DNA of 9,878 nucleotides from Deltaproteobacteria bacterium. GTDB taxonomy: Bacteria > Desulfobacterota > Desulfobacteria > Desulfobacterales > SURF-15. Location: assembly GCA_024644775.1 (NCBI GenBank), contig JAHEHB010000187.1, forward strand, positions 1-9,878, read 5' to 3'. Positions within the stretch are counted from its first letter, which is position 1; every line of letters starts with the position of its first letter. This document shows positions 1-6,472 of this stretch, one piece after another. The translations under genes and the position numbers were made by a program. A model generated the notes under the pieces. It was given only the letters and a program-made list of their open reading frames with translations, ran no database searches and was not told the origin of the DNA.

Positions 1-1
1 C

Positions 2-589
2 GGAAATCAGATCTACAAAAGCGGAAACTATCGGATAGAAGCAGACAGTTCGCAAGCGGGATACTTTTGGGCAGCGGGTGCGATCGGTGGTGCCGAGATA
101 ACGGTGGAGGGAATCACAAAAGATTCGAAACAAGGGGATCTTCGATTTGCTCAAGTGCTTGAGATGATGGGGTGTCTCGTATCGTATCGCTCAAATGGCA
201 TCAGCGTTCAAGGTGGATCGCTGTCTGCCATCGAAGTCGATATGGAAGATATGCCGGATATGGTTCCGACACTGGCGGTTGTCGCCGCATTTGCGCGTGG
301 AACAACCCATATCAAAAATGTTGCACATCTGCGTATTAAAGAAAGTGATCGGCTGAATGCGGTAACAACAGAGCTCTCAAAGATGGGAATCGAGACTACC
401 TGCACGGATGCGGGTTTGATCGTTAAAGGAGGCAACCCGATCGGAGCCGTTATCGACACCTATGAAGATCATCGAATCGCCATGAGCTTTGCCATCGCCG
501 GGCTTCGTGTCCCCGGGATTTTCATCAAAAATGAACGATGTGTGGAAAAATCCTTTCCGGAGTTTTGGGAAGTACTAAAGGGCTTATAA
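2..589 (+). CDS. aroA: EPSP synthase (3-phosphoshikimate 1-carboxyvinyltransferase), 3' part
   Basis: This enzyme transfers the enolpyruvyl group of PEP to shikimate-3-phosphate, the sixth step of the shikimate pathway, in the cytoplasm. The reading frame is open from base 2, so the start lies upstream of the window. 195 codons are visible, a little under half of the usual ~430 residues. The visible part begins in the conserved stretch EADSSQAGYFWAAGA (visible residues 13-27). It continues with DMPDMVPTLAV, which holds the catalytic-region Asp, then HLRIKESDRLNA and YEDHRIAMSFAIAGL, all hallmark blocks of the C-terminal half of EPSP synthases. A GTG at 104 is in frame, but it falls inside the conserved domain and is not the real start. 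The shikimate kinase gene begins 7 bases after the stop codon, so the two are probably co-transcribed. The family call is very secure. Confidence 0.97.
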   Translation, partial: GNQIYKSGNYRIEADSSQAGYFWAAGAIGGAEITVEGITKDSKQGDLRFAQVLEMMGCLVSYRSNGISVQGGSLSAIEVDMEDMPDMVPTLAVVAAFARGTTHIKNVAHLRIKESDRLNAVTTELSKMGIETTCTDAGLIVKGGNPIGAVIDTYEDHRIAMSFAIAGLRVPGIFIKNERCVEKSFPEFWEVLKGL

Positions 590-596
590 TTTCAAT

Positions 597-1115
597 ATGA
601 ACATATTTTTGATTGGATACCGGTGTACCGGAAAGACAACCATCGGAAAAGTGCTTGCTGAAAGACTCGATTGGGATTTCTTAGATACCGATGCCGAGCT
701 GGTGAGAGCCGCCAAACAAAGCATCAAGGATATTGTTCAGAATAGCGGGTGGGATACTTTCCGCGATATGGAGCGAGAGGTCATCCAAAACATTTGTGGA
801 TCAAACGGTCAGGTGGTTGCCACAGGAGGTGGCGCGATCCTTTACAATGAAAATGTTTCCTGGATGAAAAAAAACGGCCAACTCATTTGGTTAAAGGCCT
901 CTGCCGAAACCATTAAAAAACGGATGATCCGCGACCAAACCACCGATACCTATCGACCGTCATTGACCGGCAAAGGATTTGTGGATGAGGTGGAAGAAAC
1001 ACTCTTGAAACGAGAACCCCTTTACAAAAAGGCGATGGACTTTTGTATCGACACCGACCATACTTCTATTGAGAAAATGGTCGAGGCAATTCTTGATAAT
1101 CTCGCAAAAAGTTAG
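597..1115 (+). CDS. aroK: Shikimate kinase
   Basis: This cytoplasmic NMP-kinase-fold enzyme phosphorylates shikimate at O3 using ATP, the step just before EPSP synthase. The 172 residues match the normal family length. Visible motifs are the Walker A loop GYRCTGKTT (residues 7-15), the shikimate-binding FLDTDAEL with Asp32, Arg56 in DTFRDME, the GGG triplet (77-79), the lid Arg in YRPSL (Arg120) and the adenine-side Arg in KREPLY (Arg139). The usual Gly-x-Gly-Lys of the P-loop reads Cys-Thr-Gly-Lys here, which is tolerated in the family. The start ATG at 597 opens directly on the beta strand that leads into the P-loop. The upstream Shine-Dalgarno is weak and distant (aaaggg about 14 bases away), so coupling to aroA translation is likely. 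It could be named aroK or aroL; the sequence does not separate them. Confidence 0.95.
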   Translation: MNIFLIGYRCTGKTTIGKVLAERLDWDFLDTDAELVRAAKQSIKDIVQNSGWDTFRDMEREVIQNICGSNGQVVATGGGAILYNENVSWMKKNGQLIWLKASAETIKKRMIRDQTTDTYRPSLTGKGFVDEVEETLLKREPLYKKAMDFCIDTDHTSIEKMVEAILDNLAKS

Positions 1116-1192
1116 AAAAGCGATCTTTTTACGAGAGTGTTTAGTATTGAAACAAACTGATATCGCACCATATATTTTAAACAAAATAGTAA

Positions 1193-1369
1193 AAGGGGGT
1201 TGAAATCGGAACCGGTTTCGATGCGGCACGGTTGCTGGGTTCCGAAAATAATGGTCCCATCACCCTGGATGGGTTTACCACCAACAACGCAGGGGGTATA
1301 CTCGCCGGCGTTTCCAACGGAGAAGATATCATCATTTACATTTTGGTATCTCTGAATATTCCTGCTTGA
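1193..1369 (+). pseudogene. aroC: Chorismate synthase remnant (internal fragment of aroC)
   Basis: Translating from 1193 gives KGVEIGTGFDAARLLGSENN, followed by the stretch GPITLDGFTTNNAGGILAGV and then SNGEDI, ending at a TGA at 1367-1369. This matches a well-conserved internal block of chorismate synthase. The E. coli type reads KGVEIGDGFDV...GSQNRDEITKDGF..NHAGGILGGISSG, and the spacing is identical. Only about 58 codons of a normally ~350-codon gene remain. There is no start codon: a TAA precedes it in the same frame at 1190-1192, and the upstream neighbour frame runs through ATAGTAAAAGGGGG, where one extra A would shift a former AVKG into another frame. After SNGEDI the similarity fades, and a stop follows about 13 codons later. 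The fragment follows aroA and aroK, the place where aroC would be expected in a shikimate operon. It is almost certainly non-functional. Weak traces of the preceding aroC segment (D-I-A at about 1159-1167) are possible but not secure. Confidence 0.85.
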
Positions 1370-1394
1370 CACCATCATGCGCCTTTTCTATAAC
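1366..1394 (+). promoter_or_regulatory. Sigma-70-type promoter of the catabolic cassette
   Basis: A perfect -35 box TTGACA (1366-1371) is followed after exactly 17 bases by TATAAC (1389-1394), five of six matches to the -10 consensus. Transcription would begin near 1401, about 30 bases before the ATG at 1431. The -35 box contains the TGA stop of the aroC remnant. The promoter explains how the cassette can be expressed independently of the aro operon, and it disfavours the upstream in-frame ATG at 1377, which would lie before the transcription start. No operator palindrome was recognised around it. This is a sequence match only and is not experimentally supported. Confidence 0.7.
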
Positions 1395-1430
1395 CCCTTT
1401 TCATTCTTCAATGATAAAGGAAAATCCCAT

Positions 1431-2498
1431 ATGTTTTCTCCTGAAAAATTAAGAAATTTCTGCACCGAAACATTCCTGAAAATCGGGTGTTCTGAGAATC
1501 ATGCGGAAACGGCTGCAGATGTGCTGGTAACCGCAGACTTAAGAGGAGTGGATTCTCATGGTGTTGCCCGGTTGAGTGGCTATGTAAGGCTTTGGGATAT
1601 CGGACGGATCAATGCAAGACCAAATATCAAAGTCGTGCACGAATCACCCAGCACGGCTTTGGTCGATGGCGATAAAGGTCTTGGCCTGATCGTGGCACCC
1701 GAGGCTATGAAAATTGCCATCGATAAAGCAACATCTGTTGGAACTGGATGGATTGCCATTAAGAATTCGAATCATTATGGGATTGCCGGTTATCATGCTA
1801 TGATACCGCTTAAATATGATATGATCGGAATTACGATGACCAATGCCAGTGCCCATGTTGCTCCGACCTTTTCGGTTGAAAGACTTTTAGGCACCAATCC
1901 GATTGCCGTCGCCATTCCAGCAGATAGAGAACCCCCGTTTGTGGCAGATTTTGCGACAACACCGGTTGCCTATGGTAAAATAGAAAACCAACAACGCAAG
2001 GATGAATCGGTCCCATTGGGCTGGGTTCAGGATGCCAAGGGAAATCCGACAACCAACGCTTTTGTGACGCATGAGGGTGGTGCGATGATGCCGTTGGGTG
2101 GAGATCGAGACCATGGAGGGCACAAAGGGTATTGCCTGGGGGCTATTGTCGATATTTTTTCGGCGGTTCTTTCGGGTGCGAACTATGGTCCCTGGGTGCC
2201 GCCATTCCCTGCCTATCTGCCCGTTCCGGACAATCCCGTGGGGAGCGGTATCGGTCATTTTTGCGGTGTCATGCGAATCGACGCGTTCCGACCGGCAAGC
2301 GAGTTTAAAGCGCATATGGATACGTGGATAAAACGATTTCGAAGCGCAAAACCGGCTGAAGGCCATGATCGCGTACTGGTCCCGGGAGACCCGGAAAATG
2401 AAATGACCAAAAAAAGAAAAACCGATGGTATTCCGTTATTAGGACCGGTGATCGAGGATCTGAAAGAGGTCGGGAGAAAACTCGATATCAAATTTTAA
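1431..2498 (+). CDS. Ldh_2/MDH2-family NAD(P)-dependent 2-hydroxyacid dehydrogenase
   Basis: This is a member of the malate/L-lactate/ureidoglycolate/sulfolactate dehydrogenase family, which is not homologous to classic Rossmann LDH/MDH. Members interconvert a 2-hydroxyacid (or cyclic imino acid) and its 2-oxo (or imine) form with NAD(P)H. From ATG 1431 the protein has 355 residues, a normal length. Motifs are ADLRGVDSHGVARL (residues 35-48), NSNHYGIAGYHA with the probable catalytic His115, LLGTNPIAVAIPA (152-164), the DFATT block, and the cofactor/dimer region GGHKGYCLGAIVDIFSAVLSGA. An in-frame ATG at 1377 would add 18 residues, but it lies between the -35 and -10 boxes. ATG 1431 has an AAAGGA Shine-Dalgarno at 1416-1421 and opens on the family-typical FSPEKLRNFC. 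Substrate is not assignable from sequence. In this context malate, a sugar-acid-derived 2-oxo acid, or 3-sulfolactate (ComC/SlcC-like) are the main candidates. Confidence 0.9.
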   Translation: MFSPEKLRNFCTETFLKIGCSENHAETAADVLVTADLRGVDSHGVARLSGYVRLWDIGRINARPNIKVVHESPSTALVDGDKGLGLIVAPEAMKIAIDKATSVGTGWIAIKNSNHYGIAGYHAMIPLKYDMIGITMTNASAHVAPTFSVERLLGTNPIAVAIPADREPPFVADFATTPVAYGKIENQQRKDESVPLGWVQDAKGNPTTNAFVTHEGGAMMPLGGDRDHGGHKGYCLGAIVDIFSAVLSGANYGPWVPPFPAYLPVPDNPVGSGIGHFCGVMRIDAFRPASEFKAHMDTWIKRFRSAKPAEGHDRVLVPGDPENEMTKKRKTDGIPLLGPVIEDLKEVGRKLDIKF

Positions 2499-2524
2499 AA
2501 TGAGGCTTTAAGCGTGAGGTAACG

Positions 2525-2791
2525 ATGAATCGAAGACTCCTCATCGTAAATGGGAAAGATAATGTGGGCATAATGTTGGAGGCGGCTAAAAAGGGCGATA
2601 CATGCCATTACAACGATACGATCATTAAAATACTAGAACCCGTTGAGTTTGCCCATAAGGTTGCGCTGGTGGACATACCGAAGGAAGAAAATGTCGTTAA
2701 ATACGGTGAGAACATTGGTTTTGCACTGTCGGATATCAAAAAAGGCCAATGGGTGCACGTTCATAATATGGGTTGTAAACGAGGGATGTGA
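2525..2791 (+). CDS. Small SAF-domain subunit of a UxaA/SuyA-type lyase
   Basis: This 88-residue protein corresponds to the N-terminal SAF domain of altronate/galactarate dehydratases (UxaA, GarD), and in size to SuyA, the small subunit of (2R)-sulfolactate sulfo-lyase. Motifs are DNVGIML (residues 12-18), FAHKVALVDIPK (42-53; most homologues have GHK, here AHK), VVKYGENIGFALSDI (57-71) and the C-terminal WVHVHN (76-81), followed by CKRGM. A GAGGT Shine-Dalgarno lies at 2516-2520, four bases before the ATG. It should form a complex with the large subunit encoded 21 bases downstream, acting in elimination of water or sulfite from a 2-hydroxyacid. The two cistrons are in the same reading frame, separated by one TGA and seven codons. 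The family is confident; the reaction is inferred. Confidence 0.88.
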   Translation: MNRRLLIVNGKDNVGIMLEAAKKGDTCHYNDTIIKILEPVEFAHKVALVDIPKEENVVKYGENIGFALSDIKKGQWVHVHNMGCKRGM

Positions 2792-2793
2792 AG

Positions 2794-2804
2794 AAAGGAA
2801 AGGG
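2794..2804 (+). promoter_or_regulatory. Ribosome binding site deciding a TTG start
   Basis: The purine run AAAGGAAAGGG lies 8 bases before the TTG at 2813. No ATG or GTG occurs in this frame between the stop of the preceding gene (2789-2791) and the conserved KFKGYRRPDG start region. TTG is therefore the best supported initiator of the large lyase subunit. Confidence 0.6.
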
Positions 2805-2812
2805 TCATTATT

Positions 2813-4006
2813 TTGAAGTTTAAAGGATACCGTAGACCTGATGGGCAGGTTGGCGTGAGAAACTATATTGGCGTTATACCGACAGTATTCTGCGCGAATC
2901 GGGTCGCGAAGCTGATCGCAGATCGGGTTGAAGGAGCGATTGCACTGAATCATCCGGTGGGCTGCAGTCAGGTAGGAGAAGATCTTGAAATCACCGCGAA
3001 AACCCTTATTGCCATGGGAAATCATCCGAACCTGGCGGCGACACTCGTCGTCGGTCTTGGATGCGAGCGGTTTACACCGGAGGAATTTTATGAACGGCTA
3101 AAACCTTCCCTCAAACCAAGCGATATGATCGTCATCCAGACGGAAGGAGATTCTCTGAAAACCATCGAACGAGGCGTTAAAATCGTAAAGAGATGGGCAG
3201 AAGATATTTCAAATCTAAAAAAAGAATCGATTGGTCTCAGCGATCTTATCGTCGGTGTGAAATGCGGCGGTACGGATGCCACCTCGGGAATTTCTGCGAA
3301 TCCAGCCGTGGGAGCGATGTCTGATCTGATGGTACAAAAAGGCGGTACGATTCTGTTCTCTGAAATAAACGAGCTACTGGGTGCCGAGCATATTTTAGCA
3401 AGGCGTGCCGTGAGTCCGGCAGTAGCGGACCAAATATATAAAACGATTGACAAATGGGAAGAAAAATTAAGATGCCAGGGAGCTGCTGAACAATTCAAAC
3501 ACCGGGGGGCGATCATTTCCACTGGTAATTTTGACGGTGGTGTAACCTCTGTTGTGGAAAAGGCGTTGGGAAATATTCACAAATCCGGAACCATGCCGAT
3601 TCAGGGTGTTGTGGGTTACGCTGAAAAACCGACGTCTCTCGGCGGTGTCTACTTAATGGATTCACCCAGTCATGATGGAGAGGTGGTGACGGCCTTTGTG
3701 GGGGGTGGCGCACAGATTGTGGTGTTCACCACAGGTCGGGGGACACCGGCTGGATTTCCCTTCGCACCGGTGATCAAGGTAACGGGTAATAGTTTCACAT
3801 ATGAAAAGATGCGTGAGAACATTGACGTGAACGCAGGCGCCGTCATTCACGAAGGCGCCACCATCGATGATCTGGGAAAAGAAATTTTTGATCTGGCCGT
3901 GCAGGTGGCATCCGGAAAAAAAGTTAAAGCAGAAACTCTTGGCCATGACGAACTATTCTGTATCGCCAGGGCATTGGTACCGGAAGGAACCGGATTGGTT
4001 TGTTAA
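2813..4006 (+). CDS. Large subunit of a UxaA/SuyB-type lyase (altronate dehydratase/sulfolactate sulfo-lyase family)
   Basis: This 397-residue protein covers the catalytic domain of the UxaA/GarD family, metal-dependent (usually Fe2+) lyases that eliminate water, or sulfite in SuyB, from 2-hydroxyacids. Motifs in order are GYRRPDGQVGVRN (residues 5-17), IPTVFCAN (22-29), LNHPVGCSQ with Cys51 (45-53), HPNLAATLVVGLGCE with Cys84 (71-85), VGVKCGGTDATSGISANPA with Cys151 (147-165), LFSEINELLGAE (181-192), EKALGNIHKSGT (249-260), VVFTTGRGTPAG (303-314) and IDVNAGAVIHEG (337-348). In bacterial altronate dehydratases the small and large domains are usually fused in a ~490-residue chain. Here they are split, as in SuyAB. 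Translation starts at TTG 2813. The (2R)-3-sulfolactate reaction (to pyruvate and sulfite) would suit a sulfite-respiring host, but a sugar-acid dehydratase is equally compatible with the visible residues. Confidence 0.9.
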   Translation: MKFKGYRRPDGQVGVRNYIGVIPTVFCANRVAKLIADRVEGAIALNHPVGCSQVGEDLEITAKTLIAMGNHPNLAATLVVGLGCERFTPEEFYERLKPSLKPSDMIVIQTEGDSLKTIERGVKIVKRWAEDISNLKKESIGLSDLIVGVKCGGTDATSGISANPAVGAMSDLMVQKGGTILFSEINELLGAEHILARRAVSPAVADQIYKTIDKWEEKLRCQGAAEQFKHRGAIISTGNFDGGVTSVVEKALGNIHKSGTMPIQGVVGYAEKPTSLGGVYLMDSPSHDGEVVTAFVGGGAQIVVFTTGRGTPAGFPFAPVIKVTGNSFTYEKMRENIDVNAGAVIHEGATIDDLGKEIFDLAVQVASGKKVKAETLGHDELFCIARALVPEGTGLVC

Positions 4007-4052
4007 AAAGATACGACGTTTCATAAAGCATAAAAAATAATTTTCTATAAAA

Positions 4053-4059
4053 AAGGAGG
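4053..4059 (+). promoter_or_regulatory. Strong Shine-Dalgarno of the aldolase gene
   Basis: AAGGAGG, close to the full anti-SD complement, lies 9 bases before ATG 4069 in an A-rich 62-base spacer. It is the strongest ribosome binding site in the window and suggests that the aldolase is made in higher amounts than its neighbours. Confidence 0.75.
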
Positions 4060-4068
4060 ACCGAAAAT

Positions 4069-4962
4069 ATGGCCAAGCAACGAATCGAGGGTGTTATACC
4101 GCCGATGATCACACCGTTTAAGGAAGATGGGGCAGTAGATTACGATAAACATATCCGAAACATGGAGCGATGGAACGAGGATACGTTAGCCGGATATCTT
4201 GTTTTGGGCTCCAACAGCGAAGCGGCTTACTTATCTGAAGATGAAAAGATAAAAATGATTGAGCTCACTGTAAAACATGCGAAAAAAGACAGACTGGTTC
4301 TTGCTGGAACAGGCATGGAGTCTGCCGTGGAAACCATCAGACTCACCAATAAGGCCGCCGAACTCGGTGCTCACGGTGTTTTGGTTCTCACACCGTTTTA
4401 CTATTGCGATAAAATGAATGATGAAGCGTTGATTCAATATTTTACCCATGTTGCAGATAACACCGATATACCGGTTTTAATTTACAATGTTCCCAAGTAT
4501 ACCCATATCAACATTTCCGTCAATGCCGTGAAAGCCTTGAGTCGGCACCCGAACATTTTGGGAATGAAAGACAGCACTGGAAATATTCCGCAACTGGTAT
4601 CTTTTTTGCCGGTGATCCCGGAAGACTTTAATTTAATGGTAGGGACGGTGTCTGCATGGTTCCCCGCGCTTACGCTGGGAGTTAAGGGGGGTGTCTTCGC
4701 ACTGGCGAACTGCGCCCCGAATGAATGTGCCGAAGTACAGGAGGCGTTTAACAAAGGAGATCATGAAACAGCCAGAGATATCTATATGAGGATATTTCCG
4801 GTTAACACTGCAGTGACGGCAACGTACGGAGTTGCAGGCCTTAAGTATGCGGCAGACCTAAAGGGGTATAGCGGCGGGCAGGTAAGAAATCCTTTGCTTC
4901 CGCCCAAGGGCCCTGAGAAAGAAGCCATAAAAAGCATTATGCAGACTGCAAAGCTTATTTGA
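4069..4962 (+). CDS. DHDPS/NAL-family class I aldolase, 4-hydroxy-2-oxoglutarate aldolase-like
   Basis: This 297-residue TIM-barrel enzyme belongs to the dihydrodipicolinate synthase/N-acetylneuraminate lyase superfamily, which uses a lysine-pyruvate Schiff base. Key residues are the GSNSE loop (47-51; canonical DapA has GTTGE), the catalytic Tyr139 in LIYNVP and the Schiff-base Lys167 in GMKDSTG. The C-terminal half, with HPNILGMKDS, LGVKGGVFALAN, PVNTAVTATYGVAGLK and GYSGGQVRNPLLPP, resembles 4-hydroxy-2-oxoglutarate aldolase (HOGA) more than lysine-pathway DapA. A catabolic retro-aldol role, releasing pyruvate plus an aldehyde such as glyoxylate, is therefore favoured. Its place directly after a hydroxyacid lyase supports catabolism. 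Other possible reactions in the family are KDG-type aldolase or keto-deoxy-acid dehydratase. It is co-directional with the lyase genes, and the next gene starts three bases after its stop. Confidence 0.9.
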   Translation: MAKQRIEGVIPPMITPFKEDGAVDYDKHIRNMERWNEDTLAGYLVLGSNSEAAYLSEDEKIKMIELTVKHAKKDRLVLAGTGMESAVETIRLTNKAAELGAHGVLVLTPFYYCDKMNDEALIQYFTHVADNTDIPVLIYNVPKYTHINISVNAVKALSRHPNILGMKDSTGNIPQLVSFLPVIPEDFNLMVGTVSAWFPALTLGVKGGVFALANCAPNECAEVQEAFNKGDHETARDIYMRIFPVNTAVTATYGVAGLKYAADLKGYSGGQVRNPLLPPKGPEKEAIKSIMQTAKLI

Positions 4963-4965
4963 ACG

Positions 4966-6126
4966 ATGCCACTTTATGATCTCACGGAATTTTTCAGGTT
5001 GTCTTCAGCTTTAAATTACAACCTGAGTGCCGAGTCGCTCAATCGCTACAATGTATTGATGTTCATCATCGGCGGAAAGCGGCTCCATGCAGACAAGACG
5101 ATCGATCGAGAGTTAAAAAGTATTATGATGGAAGCACTAAATTATCTGTTTGGTGCGTATCAACAAAAGCGACGACGTCTTGGCCCCATGGCGGTCTTGC
5201 ATCCACTGCGAACCACTGCGCTGCTGGTGCGTGCCATGGAGCAAATCAATTTGCTGGATCTGCTTACATTACTTTTTCATGATATTCTCGAAGATATTAA
5301 CCCCACTGATTTTGCGAACGATATATGGAAGGATTTGGAATTTCAGCTAAACAGTTTACTCGAGAGGATCAGCCCGGAAGAAGATCAGGATCTGGTGGAT
5401 CGTCTGCTTTGCTTAACTCGAAGGGATCATGAATCCTACTATGAATATATCGGACGTCTGCTTGATACCTATTGTCGACCAGCTGTTCTGGTTCGCCTCA
5501 AATTAACAGATCGATTGGATAACACGTTGGATATGCGAATCGATCTCGAAGATCCGTTGGATAAGATCGATTTTTTTCAGACCATTTTCCAGCTTATGTT
5601 TGTAAAGAGCTATCGGGGGTATGAACCGGAAATGTCTCATCCACCGGCTGCAGCCATCAGCGGCGCACGACGGCTCTACCAGCTATTTAAAAACGCCGTA
5701 CTGTTGTCCCTCATTCGGCAAAAGCCCGACGTCGGATTGGATCGCATATCACAAGTTCTTTTTGATGCGGTTTGCGAAGCCAGTCTTAAGGAGGCTCAAA
5801 GAAATTTTGTTCACATGGCCGGATACCACCATACGGACCTCGCGAACCAGCGAAACCTGTTGTTGGACGTTATGGAGTACTGTTACAGCGGGAAAAGTGA
5901 TTTGGTTACGAAACCGGACGGCCACCAAATATTGGATGGTTTGTTTACCACCTACTTTGGGCACACATCAAAAAAAATCAGAGATCAAAGACTGGATGCG
6001 CTGTATCAAAACAAACCGCTGATGATGGAGGCGTCTATTACGTTTATCGTTATATTCCTCAGTTTTCTAAACGATCCGAAATTTTATATCCATGGTATCA
6101 GTCCACTGGGGATCACCCCTCGATAA
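4966..6126 (+). CDS. RelA/SpoT-type HD domain protein (putative nucleotide phosphohydrolase)
   Basis: This 386-residue, apparently helical cytoplasmic protein has no signal peptide or clear membrane segment. Residues about 60-190 resemble the hydrolase HD domain of RelA/SpoT/Rsh enzymes. KRRRLGPMAVLHPLRTTALL (69-88) parallels the SpoT pattern RKSGEPYIxHP, FHDILED supplies His105-Asp106, and LKLTDRLDNT (179-188) parallels the SpoT KLADRLHN segment with Asp182. Together with His79 these are the four expected metal ligands. No (p)ppGpp synthetase, TGS or ACT domain is seen. The remaining ~190 residues (about 195-386) are not recognised. The ATG at 4966 lies three bases after the aldolase TGA with no separate Shine-Dalgarno, so translation is probably coupled. 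A Mn-dependent (p)ppGpp or related nucleotide hydrolase is a reasonable guess. The substrate is unproven and the pairing with a catabolic cassette is unusual. Confidence 0.7.
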   Translation: MPLYDLTEFFRLSSALNYNLSAESLNRYNVLMFIIGGKRLHADKTIDRELKSIMMEALNYLFGAYQQKRRRLGPMAVLHPLRTTALLVRAMEQINLLDLLTLLFHDILEDINPTDFANDIWKDLEFQLNSLLERISPEEDQDLVDRLLCLTRRDHESYYEYIGRLLDTYCRPAVLVRLKLTDRLDNTLDMRIDLEDPLDKIDFFQTIFQLMFVKSYRGYEPEMSHPPAAAISGARRLYQLFKNAVLLSLIRQKPDVGLDRISQVLFDAVCEASLKEAQRNFVHMAGYHHTDLANQRNLLLDVMEYCYSGKSDLVTKPDGHQILDGLFTTYFGHTSKKIRDQRLDALYQNKPLMMEASITFIVIFLSFLNDPKFYIHGISPLGITPR

Positions 6127-6183
6127 TGAACCTATCGTTATTGTCCTGCTCGGAAAATGGGGGAAAACGCTCACGTTTATTTG

Positions 6184-6213
6184 AGGTGTCAGGTTTCGGG
6201 TGTCAGGTGTCAG
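6184..6213 (+). repeat. Heptamer tandem repeat, AGGTGTC family
   Basis: Four consecutive 7-bp units read AGGTGTC, AGGTTTC, GGGTGTC and AGGTGTC, followed by a partial AG. Each of the two middle units differs from the consensus at one position. The array starts 57 bases after the HD-protein stop codon. It resembles the short tandemly repeated repetitive (STRR) heptamers known from several bacteria. Confidence 0.85.
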
Positions 6214-6269
6214 CGTGGAGACGCAACTAAACATTTATGAAACTCCGCCTGGCCGGAACCGTGAACAAA

Positions 6270-6310
6270 TTGAACGTCGAACGTCGAACATCCAACACCG
6301 AACATCCAAT
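6270..6310 (+). repeat. Left arm of a 41-bp inverted repeat, built of GAACRTC heptamers
   Basis: From 6272 on, the arm consists of degenerate 7-bp units GAACGTC, GAACGTC, GAACATC, CAACACC and GAACATC, then CAAT. Its reverse complement matches bases 6577-6617 at 36 of 41 positions. The five mismatches keep the heptamer phase and include three transitions. Confidence 0.85.
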
Positions 6311-6384
6311 ATTGATGGCGCTACGCTTTATCTAATTTTAAAACAAGCACACCGCAGAGTTTCGAAGGGTAGATTCGCTCCCGG

Positions 6385-6463
6385 CCTTCGTAGACACTTC
6401 GGCGGAGTAGGCTTGCTCAGTATATTATTTAACCTGGTTGTCTACAAAGCCCAAGTACGAAGG
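6385..6463. repeat. Hairpin-forming element with nested inverted repeats
   Basis: CTTCGTAGACA (6386-6396) can pair with TGTCTACAAAG (6439-6449) at 10 of 11 positions. Alternatively CCTTCGTA (6385-6392) pairs perfectly with TACGAAGG (6456-6463). The inner part includes the sequence ACACTTCGGCGGAGTAGG. It is probably a small dispersed palindromic element. No T-tract follows, so a terminator role is not supported. Confidence 0.5.
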
Positions 6464-6472
6464 ATTTCACTT

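Noticed and set aside
1377..1430. N-terminal extension of the Ldh_2 dehydrogenase from ATG 1377
   Set aside because: The codons lie inside and just after the sigma-70-like promoter, have no Shine-Dalgarno, and encode a non-conserved F-rich stretch; ATG 1431 has a good Shine-Dalgarno and matches family N-termini.
1887..2366. 159-codon minus-strand open frame inside the dehydrogenase gene
   Set aside because: It is antisense to a well-conserved gene, and its sequence shows no recognisable motif.
2633..3025. 130-codon minus-strand open frame over the two lyase genes
   Set aside because: It is antisense to conserved UxaA-type coding sequence with no motif or ribosome binding site of its own.
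4007..4068. Internal promoter before the aldolase gene (TATAAA at 4046-4051)
   Set aside because: No acceptable -35 box lies 16-18 bases upstream, and the A/T-rich spacer makes a chance match likely.
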